This document shows, piece after piece, positions 10,601 to 18,558 of a stretch of DNA of 64,000 nt. The notes below the pieces were generated by a model. It searched no databases and was not told the origin of the DNA. It was given only the letters and a program-made list of their open reading frames with translations. Made by a program: the position numbers and the translations under genes. The stretch's first letter is position 1, and every line of letters starts with the position of its first letter. The DNA is taken from positions 1 through 64,000 of the forward strand of contig JAKLFY010000033.1 in the NCBI GenBank assembly GCA_022710935.1, given 5' to 3'. Origin of the DNA: Verrucomicrobiota bacterium (GTDB lineage Bacteria; Verrucomicrobiota; Verrucomicrobiia; Limisphaerales; J093).

Positions 10601-13046
10601 CCACCGCCACCCGCTGCGTCTCGCCTGCGCGGACCGCGCCCTCCCAGGCCTGTTTGAGCCCGACGTAGAAGGGATAGACATCCAGCCGCGTCCCGCCGTA
10701 GGCCGACACAGCCCGTCCGTTCGGTTCCATCACGGTCGCCCCCAGCACCACGCGCAGGCTTGCCGGCGGGCGCCAGGCCCGCAGGCTTTCCACCTCGAAC
10801 CCGCATCGGCCCTGCGCGTCGAGCCAACCCGCTCCCAGCTTCTGGTGGACGGGCGCAAACTCCTTCTCGCTGTCGCCAAACCACCATCCGGGCCAGTCGG
10901 GCGAAGCGAAGGGCGCCGGGTTGATGGTGGCGGCTCCGGTCACCCGTAATCCGTGAGCCGCGCGTCCGAACAAGTAGGCGGCGCGGACGCCGAAGCTGAG
11001 CGTGTCACCCGCCTGGGCCGGTCCGTTGGGCGCTTCGACGTCGACTCGGATCCGTGGCGGCACGAAATCCTCGAGTGCCACCGAGGTTTCGCCCAGCACC
11101 GTGAATGTGCCCGGCATGGCCAGTTCCACGTGGTAACGGCCCGTCGGCAGGAACTCAGGCAGCCTGACCTCTGTCCGCGCGGATCCGTACTCATCGAGTC
11201 CGACCGGGACATCCTGGAAGACGCGCCCGTCGGGCCTCCGGACGCGCAACAGCGCGGGGAAAGGCTCCGGTGCACGGCTCCGCGAGTCACGGACCATGGC
11301 TTGGAGGAACATCGTCTCGCCCGGACGGTACACGCCTCGATCGCTGAATACGGCCGCTTCCACCTCGCCTGGCGCCAGGTAACGCGCTCCTGAAAGGCCC
11401 TCGCCCTGATCGACCTTCGTCCCGGCCAGATCGAGATAGGACAGGTCGCCGTCGAGCGCCGCCGTGATCACGAACGGTTCCGTCCCGTCGTCTGCCGGCC
11501 ACTCGAACCGCGCCAACCCGTGTGCGTCGGTCGTGCCGCGGGCCAGGGCCTGATTGTTCCGGGCCAAAACCTGGACCGCGGCCCCCGCCGCGGGCTCCGC
11601 CGTCCGCAGCGAATTCACCCACACCAGCACCCCGCCCCGGAACGTCCGCGCGGCGATGCCCAAATCCGTGACGACCAGAAGCCGGCCGTCACCATTGGCC
11701 TGCGGACCGCCGACCTCGATCCAGTAGACGCCGCGCGGTTCCGCGCCCGCCAGGGCGCGCAGGTCCACCGCCGCACGCACCGTCGCGCCGTGCGTCGAGG
11801 CCGGCAACGCGTTGGTCGCGGCCCGCCGGGGGCCAGCCAAGTCAGCCGTCAGGGAGCCCCAATAGGAATCCGACTCGCGACGGGCCAGTTCGACCAGATT
11901 GTTTTCGAACACCGGCATCAACGCCACGACCATCTCTTTCAGGTTGACGGCCCGAACCGGCACGCTCAGCGCGCCGCCCGGTGCCAGGTACCGCCCCGGT
12001 TCGTCCAGTCGCACCGCCGGTGAGGGCACGGGAAACTGCACCACCCGCCTGACCGTCTCCGGCAGGCTCGACCCGTTGGCCGCCGGCAGCCCCGACCGGA
12101 GAGTGACGGTGTAGATGCCGCCTGGGACGAAATCGCCTCGCAACAGGAAGCGTTTGCCCTGCCACGACTCGACCGCCTCGATCGTGTAGGCCGCCGCCGG
12201 CTCGATCAGGATGAATTCCTTTGCCTGGCTCGCCTCCGGAAACGCGGTGAACTTCAGGTCGAGCGACGGCGATTCGAACGAGGGGCATTCCGCAGCGACG
12301 CCCCGCAGCAGCATCTTCACCTCCATCGTCAGGACCCCGCGCTCCTCGCGGTCCAATGGTTTCGCGTCCGATGCCGAGGGCAAGCCCGGGGCGAGATGGT
12401 ATTCGAGTTTCTCCGCCAGCACCGGCTGCGTCTCGACCATCGCCGTGTTCGGCCCCATTGCCCCCGCCAGCCGATACTCGACATCGCCCTGTCCCTCGGC
12501 CGAAAGATGCAAATGGCGTGTCAACTGTTCCCGCTCGGGCGTCTCGTTGAACTCGAATACCAACGTCACCGCCCGATCTGGCGACACGTCCGCCTGCTCC
12601 ACCTTGAGGAGACGCAGAACCTTGTCCGCCGGCCTGGCGATTTCCTCGAGGCGAACCGGCTCCGGCCCCGGCGCCGGCTCACCCCGCGACGGCGACTGCG
12701 TGGTCCACTTCCACACCCCGTAGGCGTTCACCAACAGGAACGCCAGTCCGAGCGCAAACCAGCGTCCCGACCCACGGCACGAGGACGCCGGGGCGGCGGG
12801 GGCCGGCGCGCCGGCTGACGCCTCCTCCGCGAACGATTCCGGCGGATCCATCTCGGCCAGGATCCGCTCGATGGCATCGAGGCTCGCTTCGCCTTCCGCC
12901 TCCGCGCGCCGCATCGCTTCGGCGATATGGTCCCGCAGACCCGACAGGACCTCCCGGCGCGCCGCTGCCGGACGGTGCGCCAGATGCCTCTCAACGGCGG
13001 CGAGATACGCCTCGACGCTCCGTGCGGACGCCTCGTTCCACTTCAT
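7641..13046 (-). CDS. HAAS-domain / alpha-2-macroglobulin fusion
   Basis: This 1801-residue protein has an unusual front. Residues about 8-75 resemble the HAAS (DUF1700-type) helical domain that normally accompanies PadR regulators (YLAAVERHLAHRP ... ILAEMDPPESFAEEA). Then comes one membrane segment (about 93-113). The rest is a bacterial alpha-2-macroglobulin: macroglobulin-like beta domains, bait-like middle and a thioester region with intact CLEQ (1345-1348) in an alpha/alpha toroid. Family members are thought to trap foreign proteases in the periplasm and protect the wall with PBP1C. The start overlaps the padR stop by 4 bp and the stop overlaps pbpC by 4 bp. Standard family members begin with a signal peptide or lipobox, not HAAS. 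Confidence 0.92.
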   Translation of the reverse strand: MKWNEASARSVEAYLAAVERHLAHRPAAARREVLSGLRDHIAEAMRRAEAEGEASLDAIERILAEMDPPESFAEEASAGAPAPAAPASSCRGSGRWFALGLAFLLVNAYGVWKWTTQSPSRGEPAPGPEPVRLEEIARPADKVLRLLKVEQADVSPDRAVTLVFEFNETPEREQLTRHLHLSAEGQGDVEYRLAGAMGPNTAMVETQPVLAEKLEYHLAPGLPSASDAKPLDREERGVLTMEVKMLLRGVAAECPSFESPSLDLKFTAFPEASQAKEFILIEPAAAYTIEAVESWQGKRFLLRGDFVPGGIYTVTLRSGLPAANGSSLPETVRRVVQFPVPSPAVRLDEPGRYLAPGGALSVPVRAVNLKEMVVALMPVFENNLVELARRESDSYWGSLTADLAGPRRAATNALPASTHGATVRAAVDLRALAGAEPRGVYWIEVGGPQANGDGRLLVVTDLGIAARTFRGGVLVWVNSLRTAEPAAGAAVQVLARNNQALARGTTDAHGLARFEWPADDGTEPFVITAALDGDLSYLDLAGTKVDQGEGLSGARYLAPGEVEAAVFSDRGVYRPGETMFLQAMVRDSRSRAPEPFPALLRVRRPDGRVFQDVPVGLDEYGSARTEVRLPEFLPTGRYHVELAMPGTFTVLGETSVALEDFVPPRIRVDVEAPNGPAQAGDTLSFGVRAAYLFGRAAHGLRVTGAATINPAPFASPDWPGWWFGDSEKEFAPVHQKLGAGWLDAQGRCGFEVESLRAWRPPASLRVVLGATVMEPNGRAVSAYGGTRLDVYPFYVGLKQAWEGAVRAGETQRVAVVEVAPDGTPMAAGKPLVLTLSRVTWNSVLRKNSQGRYEWQSERQAVVIRQDTLGAGGTPSDWAFAVDSAGEYLLSASDPASGASSSLSFAAGATDSRWLAWSRERPGRVELSWDKERYRPGDVARLQVRAPFAGSALLTVETDRVREARRVMLDKNTAELEVRVDADDSPNLYCTLTLIRPARPEAVWSAHRALGAIALPVDRPGHGLDLRLDGPATARPRTQYHGTVTVRAEDGKPARGAVTVLAVDEAICLLTEFETPDPAKVFGARRALGVDAFDLYSELMPLIGDEVEKAAAPGGDAGSLLRRRLNPIQANRFKPVAMWLAALPLDADGQARFQLDLPEFGGELRLMAVAYNEAQTGSTALPVRVKRNLVVDPALPRFLAIGDACAASVSLHNESGEPLTATLRATCGGPLRTDRAEQRIEIPAGGSVQAPLPLTAGPGPGKALCTIEVDAGDESFRDTIELAVRPPAGSRVKAVNRVLAAGESATVAAPEDWIEASLSVSGVLSALPSLQMGRALDHVVHYPYGCLEQTVSGAFPLLYAAGWATRLLPSDRSIGDVSAWVPGAIARVLSMQQEDGGFAPWPFSRSVAPEASLYATHFLVEAKATGFRVPADRLDLALAWVRGCLDSPVSSAATETDWTVAMQDRAYQCHILALAGRANAGWNARLNEQSARLNLAARAHLAAAMILAGEPRRALPLIESLGLPAARARVPGRLLDSDVRDAALLLAAWIEVNPQHEAVTRLAQHLRDCQRDGHWGNTQDNALALLAFGKLARHLPAAEQPFAGTLALPDGSVRAFSGTNDVAWSLGPGRGGAVTVKNDGPGTLYLLIRHEGVSATPEGALEQGVSIRREFLDPEGEPIDPAELPQGELIVVRFTVDTKGRRLDQLVIEDLLPAGWEIENAHLATSQQCDWINQKEEGDSHRDVRDDRMLVFTGPIRDTARFHYAVRAVTPGLYALPPVTVSGMYEPEIRGVAAGGQVRVIP

Positions 13047-13390
13047 GATTCCGCTTCCTTCCCCTGGTCGGATTTCAATCGCTCCAATGCGTGTGTCAAC
13101 ATGGGCCAGTACGCGTTCATCTCCGCCAGGCGCACCTTGCCTCGCGGCGTCAGCGCGAAATAGCGGCGCGGCGGCCCGGCATCCGAACGCACGTCCCGCG
13201 ACTTGAGATATCCGTCGTCGCGCAGCCGACCCAGGATCGGATAGACCGTGCTCTCCGAGACCGAGAGATCCTCGATGCGTTTGAGCGCCTGGACGATTTC
13301 GTACCCGTAGTTCTCCCCCCGCCGCAGCACGAGCAGGAGGCAGTACTCGATCAGCCCCTTGCGCAACTGGGTGATCCAGCCCTCGATCAT
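13043..13390 (-). CDS. PadR-family transcriptional regulator
   Basis: The 115-residue winged-helix protein has the PadR pattern: GLIEYCLLLVLRRGENYGYEI, then SVSESTVYPILGRLRDDGYL and PPRRYFALTPRGK. It is the first gene of the three-gene operon, and its stop overlaps the ATG of the HAAS-alpha-2-macroglobulin gene (ATGA). PadR proteins are often repressors of their own operon and are commonly paired with HAAS membrane proteins. Here the HAAS partner is fused to the effector, so autoregulation of the cell-wall-defence operon is a reasonable inference. The inducing signal is unknown. Confidence 0.93.
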   Translation of the reverse strand: MIEGWITQLRKGLIEYCLLLVLRRGENYGYEIVQALKRIEDLSVSESTVYPILGRLRDDGYLKSRDVRSDAGPPRRYFALTPRGKVRLAEMNAYWPMLTHALERLKSDQGKEAES

Positions 13391-13435
13391 GAGCTACTCC
13401 GTATCACATATTACGCAATACATAATAGAGGCCGG
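13391..13435 (-). promoter_or_regulatory. AT-rich putative promoter/PadR operator
   Basis: Directly upstream of padR is a locally AT-rich block in otherwise GC-rich DNA. It contains the interrupted palindrome TATT-acgc-AATA (about 13415-13426) and further TA-rich steps. PadR proteins bind short AT-rich palindromes close to their own promoter, so this is the natural operator candidate. No convincing -35/-10 pair could be fixed by eye. Confidence 0.4.
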
Positions 13436-13600
13436 CCCGTCAATCCTCATCGAGCCCGCATGGGGTCCGCGTCCTGGACGTCTCCGGCTTCGCGGTCGTC
13501 ACAACTCGATGAAACATGCGGGCGGAGCCTTGCTCGAGGTGCGGTTCACAAGAGAACAGGCGGCTTCCCCTCTGGCTGTGAAGAAGGGTACGCTGGCCTG

Positions 13601-14278
13601 ATGAATGGTCTGACGGCGCGGTTGATGGTGTTCACGAGCGGGTTCATTGTCATGGTTCTCGAGATCGTGGGCGCTCGTTTCCTGGGCAGGGATTTCGGCG
13701 GTTCATTCTTTGTGTGGGTCAGCCAGATCGGGGTCATCCTGATCGCCCTGGCCGCGGGCTCGTACCTCGGCGGCGCGTGGGCGGACCGGGCGCAGCGGCT
13801 GCGTCCGATCGGCGTCTGCCTGCTGGTCGCGGGCCTTTTCACGGCGCTCCAGCCCGAGTTGGCTCCGCCCCTGATCGTGTCGATCGTCGCGCGACATCCC
13901 GCGGACGCCCCCATTCCGATGGTGTGGCAGAAGTTGGATCCGGTCCTGGGCAGCGCGGTGGTGTTTCTCCTGCCGGCGCTGGCCCTGGCCACCCTGCCGC
14001 CGTACCTGATCCGGTGGTCGACTGGCAGTCTGGGCCGGCTCGGACGCTCCAGCGCGGCGATTGTCGCGTCCAACACGCTGGGCGGAATTGCCGGCGTGTT
14101 CGTAACGGGTTATGTGTTGCTGGACGTGATGCGGATATCCAGCATCTTCCGGCTGATGGGCGCGTTGATCGCACTGCTCGCCCTTTGTTGTCTATGCGCG
14201 GATCGCCTTGGGCCAAGGGGGGGGCGGAACCTGGCCCCGTTGCCGGCTGCTGCCGGCGCTTCCACGGATTGCTCATGA
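13601..14278 (+). CDS. Membrane half of a split spermidine-synthase-like system
   Basis: The 225-residue protein consists of about six hydrophobic segments starting at MVFTSGFIVMVLEIVGARFL. It resembles the N-terminal membrane part of the fused protein at 2245, including the shared VLEIVGAR/VVLIVEILGAK, (F)VWxxQI and GGxWADR blocks. Its TGA overlaps the ATG of the enzyme-like partner (ATGA, 14275-14278), so the pair should be translationally coupled. The ATG at 13601 is chosen because hydrophobic coding similarity begins there; longer upstream frames run across the padR gene. Function is unknown; a transporter or a scaffold for the partner enzyme are both possible. Confidence 0.75.
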   Translation: MNGLTARLMVFTSGFIVMVLEIVGARFLGRDFGGSFFVWVSQIGVILIALAAGSYLGGAWADRAQRLRPIGVCLLVAGLFTALQPELAPPLIVSIVARHPADAPIPMVWQKLDPVLGSAVVFLLPALALATLPPYLIRWSTGSLGRLGRSSAAIVASNTLGGIAGVFVTGYVLLDVMRISSIFRLMGALIALLALCCLCADRLGPRGGRNLAPLPAAAGASTDCS

Positions 14279-15240
14279 CACTGCGAAAACAGGGCGTGTT
14301 GGCGGCTCTTGCTCTGGGGTTTCTCGCAGCCCGGGAAACCATCGCCGGCGGCGGAACGGTCGTGTTCGAAACCACGTCGGTCTACCACCATATTCGCGTG
14401 GTCGAGGCGGGGGAATACCGCTCCCTCCTGTTCGACAGCTCTGAGCAGTCGCGGATTGCGCTGGCCGACCCGGAGGCTGGCCGTTTCGAGTACATTGATT
14501 ATTTCTTCATGCCGTGGCTTTGGAACGTGGCGATGACCAACGTCCTGATGATCGGCCTGGGCGGCGGTAGCGCGCAGCAGGCTTACGCGCGTTATTGCCC
14601 CGGGGTAACGGTCGAGACGGTCGAGCTCGACCCCGCCGTGCTGAAGGTGGCGGAGGACTATTTCGGGTTCCGCCAATCGCCGCGGCAGCGCGTCGTCATT
14701 TCGGACGGCAGGATGTTTCTCCAGCGCAGCCGGCGGCAGTACGACGCGGTGCTCGTCGACGCCTATGTCGAGGGGCGTTATGGCGCCTCGATCCCATATC
14801 ACCTCGCCACGCAAGAGTTCTTCCGGCTTGTCAGCGACCGGCTCGCCACCAACGGCGTCGTGGCCTACAACTGCATCGGCGTGTTACAGAACGACAAGGC
14901 GGATTTGGTCGGGGCGCTCCATCGGACAATGAAATCCGTGTTCTCCCAGGTCTACCTCTTCCCCGCGCGCGAGAGTTGGAATGTGGTGCTGGTGGGGACG
15001 CGCGATGCCGAGGCCAAGAAGGCTCACGAGCTGTGGCCCAACGCCATGCCAGCCTGGCAATCGGGCCGATTGCGGCTCCCGACGTTCTTTCAGCGGCTGG
15101 GTGTCTTCCGCGTCGCGCCGCCCGCGAGCTCCCTCAACTCGCCTTTGCTGGCGGACGACTACGCGCCCGTGGACGGGCTGTTGGGTGGCATGCGGCCCTT
15201 GGCGCCTCAACTGCGCCGCCAGACGGCTGCTCCTCGCTGA
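14275..15240 (+). CDS. Spermidine-synthase-like enzyme of the split system
   Basis: The 321-residue product has a possible signal/anchor segment at its start (VLAALALGFLAAR). A SpeE-like domain follows: MIGLGGGSAQQAY for the cofactor glycine loop, VETVELDPAVL, VVISDGRMFL and YDAVLVDAY. The best evidence for function is this motif order plus pairing with the membrane protein upstream (4-bp overlap). Spermidine synthase itself is cytosolic and lacks such a leader, so an exported or membrane-attached aminopropyl- or methyl-transfer role is conceivable but unproven. Confidence 0.8.
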   Translation: MTLRKQGVLAALALGFLAARETIAGGGTVVFETTSVYHHIRVVEAGEYRSLLFDSSEQSRIALADPEAGRFEYIDYFFMPWLWNVAMTNVLMIGLGGGSAQQAYARYCPGVTVETVELDPAVLKVAEDYFGFRQSPRQRVVISDGRMFLQRSRRQYDAVLVDAYVEGRYGASIPYHLATQEFFRLVSDRLATNGVVAYNCIGVLQNDKADLVGALHRTMKSVFSQVYLFPARESWNVVLVGTRDAEAKKAHELWPNAMPAWQSGRLRLPTFFQRLGVFRVAPPASSLNSPLLADDYAPVDGLLGGMRPLAPQLRRQTAAPR

Positions 15241-15399
15241 CGGGCGGGAGGACGGGCGGACGGCGGGACACTCGAAGCACTTAGCAAACCCGCGCCTAAA
15301 AAGGAAACCCGGGGCATTCTGTCGGTCCTGAAGGCATTCTCCCATGGGACCGGTATCTTGCATGTCTCCATCTCCCGGACCTGGCGCGGTTTTGCTTTT

Positions 15400-15471
15400 C
15401 TAACCCGCATAGCAGTCCTCTTGCGAAATCTGACCACCCTGTGCACGGACGGGGTGTAATATGCGGGTTAG
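15400..15471. repeat. 72-bp element with perfect 12-bp inverted ends
   Basis: CTAACCCGCATA (15400-15411) is repeated perfectly in inverted orientation at 15460-15471. The right arm contains the TAA stop of the YqgE gene on the minus strand. The left flank (ggcgcggttttgc, about 15383-15395) recurs at 56376-56388 beside a different palindrome. This looks like a small non-autonomous mobile or structural element. Confidence 0.6.
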
Positions 15472-16028
15472 TTCCACGAGAGATCTTCGGGGGACTCCGC
15501 CAGGAGCCGATAGCGCCATCCTTTCTTTCGCAGGATATCTTGCCAGAGGCTTGCGGGTTCCGTGTGGAAAACCAAATCGAGTGTGGCTGGGTGAACCAGC
15601 CAGGCGTTGCGACGCATCTCATCCTCGAGCTGGCCCGGGCTCCAGCCGGCGTAGCCGGCGAAGAGCCTGAACTGTTGCGTGGATGAAAAGGAGTCGCCCA
15701 GCTCGACAAGCTCGTCCAGCGAGTGGCTCAATCCGAGATTGGGCAGGACGTTCGCATTCGGGAGGTAGGCATCGGTGTGCAGAAAGCTCATGGCGGTCCC
15801 CTGAACGGGGCCGCCGACAAACAGCGGAAGTTCCTTGATCCGATCGGGCAGGTCGGCGACAAGTGCGTCCCCCACCTTGTTGCCGCTGAGTTTGTTGAGG
15901 ACCAGACCGAAAGCCCCCTCGGCGTCGTGCTGGCAAATCAAGACGACCGTGCGATGAAACCACGACCCGTAGAGGTTGCCGCCGTCCAACAGCAATTGGC
16001 CTTTCAGGAACTTGGGTGCCTTTGGCAT
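15468..16028 (-). CDS. YqgE/AlgH family protein
   Basis: The 186-residue protein matches the YqgE/AlgH family (DUF179) in length and motifs: FLKGQLLLDGGNL, SWFHRTVVLICQHD, GAFGLVLNK, VGGPV and GYAGWSPGQLEDE. The biochemical role of the family is not settled; AlgH was first linked to alginate regulation in Pseudomonas. The ATG at 16028 gives the family's usual N-terminus; the frame stays open further upstream without family similarity. The stop codon lies inside a 12-bp inverted repeat. It is a single gene, divergent from the small lipoprotein gene at 16183. Confidence 0.93.
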   Translation of the reverse strand: MPKAPKFLKGQLLLDGGNLYGSWFHRTVVLICQHDAEGAFGLVLNKLSGNKVGDALVADLPDRIKELPLFVGGPVQGTAMSFLHTDAYLPNANVLPNLGLSHSLDELVELGDSFSSTQQFRLFAGYAGWSPGQLEDEMRRNAWLVHPATLDLVFHTEPASLWQDILRKKGWRYRLLAESPEDLSWN

Positions 16029-16182
16029 GGTCCGATCTTCAGTCGACCGCCTGCGGTTCCGCGGCGCTCCAGCCGAACGAGGCGGCTTGCCGATGCCCGC
16101 GGGCCGCCCGGCTGTCATTTGCGGCGCGACATGACTGTGCAACAAGCTTGTCAGTCTGACAACCTCGATTAGATTGACGCCC

Positions 16183-16344
16183 ATGAGTGCATCCGGACGA
16201 AGACTTGGATGGCTGGGATTGCTGCTGGCGTTGGCGACCTGGCTCGGCGCGGGGTGTGCCAGCGATTCGGGCAGCAAGGAGTTCATCCCAGGCAAAGGCT
16301 GGAGATCGACGGCGGTCGAACCCGGGCAGGCGCGGGGCGGTTGA
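16183..16344 (+). CDS. Very small lipoprotein (53 residues)
   Basis: A short frame begins at ATG 16183 and encodes a basic start (SGRRLGW), a leucine-rich hydrophobic core and a lipobox LGAGC with the lipidated Cys at residue 25. Only about 28 mature residues follow (ASDSGSKEFIPGKGWRS...). The signal peptidase II pattern is clear despite the size. The stop is 18 bp before the start of the ClC gene, so the two may be co-transcribed. No function can be assigned. It may act as a small outer- or inner-membrane factor associated with the channel, which is speculation. Confidence 0.65.
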   Translation: MSASGRRLGWLGLLLALATWLGAGCASDSGSKEFIPGKGWRSTAVEPGQARGG

Positions 16345-16362
16345 TCTGGGGAGCGTGACTTC

Positions 16363-18183
16363 ATGGCGTTTGGGCGCCTGACGTGGGAGCGACTCGCGGC
16401 GGCCGGCCAGGCCTATTTGGCGCGCCGGTGGCAGCGGTTGTTCGCCCTGCGACAGCGCCTGCGTCTCAGCGAAGATGCCATCAACATCGCGCTCGCCGTC
16501 GCGATCGGCCTGGTGGCTGGACTGACCAACTTCGTCTTCTTCGGCGCGACGGAGCTCATCAAATGGCTGACCCTGAACCGGCTGGGTGATCTGACGGAGA
16601 TCGCGGAGGGATTGGGGCCCTGGACGCGGCTGGCGGGGCCGGCGCTGGGCGGTCTGGTGGCGGGGCTGGCGCTGCATTGGGGCCTGCGCGTGGTGGGCAC
16701 TCAGGGGTCGACCAACTTGCTCGAGGTGGTGGTGGCCGGCGATGGCCGACTGCCCTTTCGCACAACCGCCATCAAATCGCTCTCGTCCCTGATCAGCATC
16801 GCCACCGGCGCTTCGATCGGACGCGAAGGATCGCTGGTCCAGCTTTCGGCGACCTTCGCGTCGCAGGGGGGACAGCGCCTGCGCTGGCCACCCTATCGCT
16901 TGCGGCTCATGGTGGCGTGCGGCGCCGCCGCGGGAATGGCGGCGGCCTACAACGCCCCGATTGCAGGCGCAGTCTTTGCCGCACAGATCGTCCTCGGCAA
17001 TTTCGCGATGAACCTGTTCGCGCCTCTGGTTTGCGCCTCGGTCTCGGCGGCGGTTGTCTCGCGCAGCTTTTTCGGTATCGAACCCTGGTACAGAGTGCCG
17101 GACTTCAACTTCACCAGCCTGACGCAACTGCCGTGGTTTGTGGTGCTCGGGGCGGCCTCGGGAACCCTCGGCGCCCTGTTTCTCAAAATGCTGAGGTGGG
17201 GGGAAACCCTGTTCGATCGGACCGGATGGCCGATCCATATCCGACTGGCCGTCGCCGGTCTGGTGGTCGGATCCCTGGCGATCCAGGTGCCGGAGGTGTG
17301 GGGCAACGGCTACGTCGTCACCTCGCGCATCCTCGGCGACGAGGGAATCTACAGTCCGCTCTTCGTGCTGGCTTTGCTCGGCGCCAAGCTCGCCGCGACC
17401 GCCTTGACCGTGGGCGCAGGGACGGTGGGCGGCGTGTTCACGCCCACTTTGTTTCTCGGCGCGGCGATGGGGAGCCTCTTTGGCCACGGGCTGCACGCCT
17501 TGGGTCTGGCGGACGCCCTGCCGGCTGGGGCGTTTGCGCTCGTCGGCATGGGCAGCGTGCTGGCCGCGACCACACGCTCGCCCCTGCTCACCATGATCAT
17601 CGTATTCGAGATCTCGCTGAATTACTCACTGATGCCGGCTTTGATGCTCGCGTGCGCGGTCGGCACGCTGGTGGGACGCGGCCTGCACCCGGCATCCATC
17701 TACACCGAACCGCTGCAGCGCAAAGGACTGTTTGTCGAGACCGAGAGCGCGCGGCTCGGCGCGGCCATTGATCGAACCGTCGGCGATCTCATGCTGGCCC
17801 CGGTCGCGCCGGTGCGCGAGACCGCACCGCTCCAGGAGATCGGCCAGCGTTTCCTCACGATCCCGAACAACTACCTGCCGGTTGTGGATGCCCGCCAGCG
17901 CCTGGTGGGAGTGGTGTCTCTGCACGATCTCAAGGGGCATCTGAACGCCGGAGACGAGCTCCGGGCCGTGATCGCGCTGGATATCATGCGCCCGCCTCCC
18001 CCATGCCTGACGCCCAATCAGAGGCTCCAGGACGCCCTCCCCGTCCTTCTTTCGAGCGAAATGCGCAATGTCCCCGTGGTGAACAACCTGTTCGAATTCC
18101 GGCTCACCGGCTCCCTCTCGCGCGGCGAAGCGCTCAGGCTTTTCACCGAGGCCATCGCCGCCCGGCAGGCGGAGCACGATTGA
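16363..18183 (+). CDS. ClC-family chloride channel/antiporter with CBS domains
   Basis: The 606-residue membrane protein has the ClC blocks GASIGREGS (gating Glu, residues about 146-154) and GGVFTPTLFLGAAMG (about 361-375) within some ten hydrophobic helices. Two CBS-like regions follow (about 475-600: LPVVDARQRLVGVVSLHDL and NVPVVNNL). ClC proteins move chloride alone or in exchange for protons; the CBS pair often senses adenine nucleotides. The first selectivity motif is not canonical (GTQGSTN where GSGIP is usual), so ion preference is uncertain. Start ATG 16363 sits just after the small lipoprotein gene. Confidence 0.92.
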   Translation: MAFGRLTWERLAAAGQAYLARRWQRLFALRQRLRLSEDAINIALAVAIGLVAGLTNFVFFGATELIKWLTLNRLGDLTEIAEGLGPWTRLAGPALGGLVAGLALHWGLRVVGTQGSTNLLEVVVAGDGRLPFRTTAIKSLSSLISIATGASIGREGSLVQLSATFASQGGQRLRWPPYRLRLMVACGAAAGMAAAYNAPIAGAVFAAQIVLGNFAMNLFAPLVCASVSAAVVSRSFFGIEPWYRVPDFNFTSLTQLPWFVVLGAASGTLGALFLKMLRWGETLFDRTGWPIHIRLAVAGLVVGSLAIQVPEVWGNGYVVTSRILGDEGIYSPLFVLALLGAKLAATALTVGAGTVGGVFTPTLFLGAAMGSLFGHGLHALGLADALPAGAFALVGMGSVLAATTRSPLLTMIIVFEISLNYSLMPALMLACAVGTLVGRGLHPASIYTEPLQRKGLFVETESARLGAAIDRTVGDLMLAPVAPVRETAPLQEIGQRFLTIPNNYLPVVDARQRLVGVVSLHDLKGHLNAGDELRAVIALDIMRPPPPCLTPNQRLQDALPVLLSSEMRNVPVVNNLFEFRLTGSLSRGEALRLFTEAIAARQAEHD

Positions 18184-18194
18184 CCGGCACGCCG

Positions 18195-18473
18195 TCAGTC
18201 CTGGGCACGAATTCGGTCTTTCTTGGTCTCGAGCTCGGCCTGGAGCTTCGCGCGCTCGGCCGCAAGGGTGCGCCGGGCCTGCTCGGCCGCTTCGATGTCC
18301 CCTTTGATTTCCGCGGTGCGGACGTCGTTTGTGAGCGCAATCTCACGCTCGGCGATCTTGGCCGCGTAGATCGAATCGAGCTCGGCAAGTTTCGTCTTCT
18401 GGGCACCCGAGAGCTTCTTGATCGGCGAGGCTCGATTGAGTCGCTCGATGGCCAGTTCGTAAGCTGACTTCAT
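18195..18473 (-). CDS. Small charged coiled-coil protein
   Basis: The 92-residue frame from ATG 18473 encodes a highly charged helical protein (KKLSGAQKTKLAELDSIYAAKIAEREIAL ... AAEQARRTLAAERAKLQAELETKK), with a coiled-coil look and no membrane segment. I do not recognise a named family. Convergent orientation to the ClC gene (12-bp gap) and tidy codon use support it as a real gene. Role unknown. Confidence 0.65.
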   Translation of the reverse strand: MKSAYELAIERLNRASPIKKLSGAQKTKLAELDSIYAAKIAEREIALTNDVRTAEIKGDIEAAEQARRTLAAERAKLQAELETKKDRIRAQD

Positions 18474-18558
18474 AAATCCTTTTGACAAAGGCCCGTATGA
18501 CACGATTCTGCCCGCTGCGCAAGGGCGCAACCGAACCCTTTGGACCTCGACTCAAATC

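Noticed and set aside
8051-10949. Long plus-strand open frames across the alpha-2-macroglobulin gene
   Set aside because: They are antisense shadows of a high-GC gene: composition is Arg/Pro/His-rich, no family motif is visible, and the minus-strand protein has clear domains and the CLEQ motif.
15468-16364. Longer YqgE reading (298 residues)
   Set aside because: The upstream 110 or so residues have no family similarity and include the divergent intergenic region. ATG 16028 gives the normal length.
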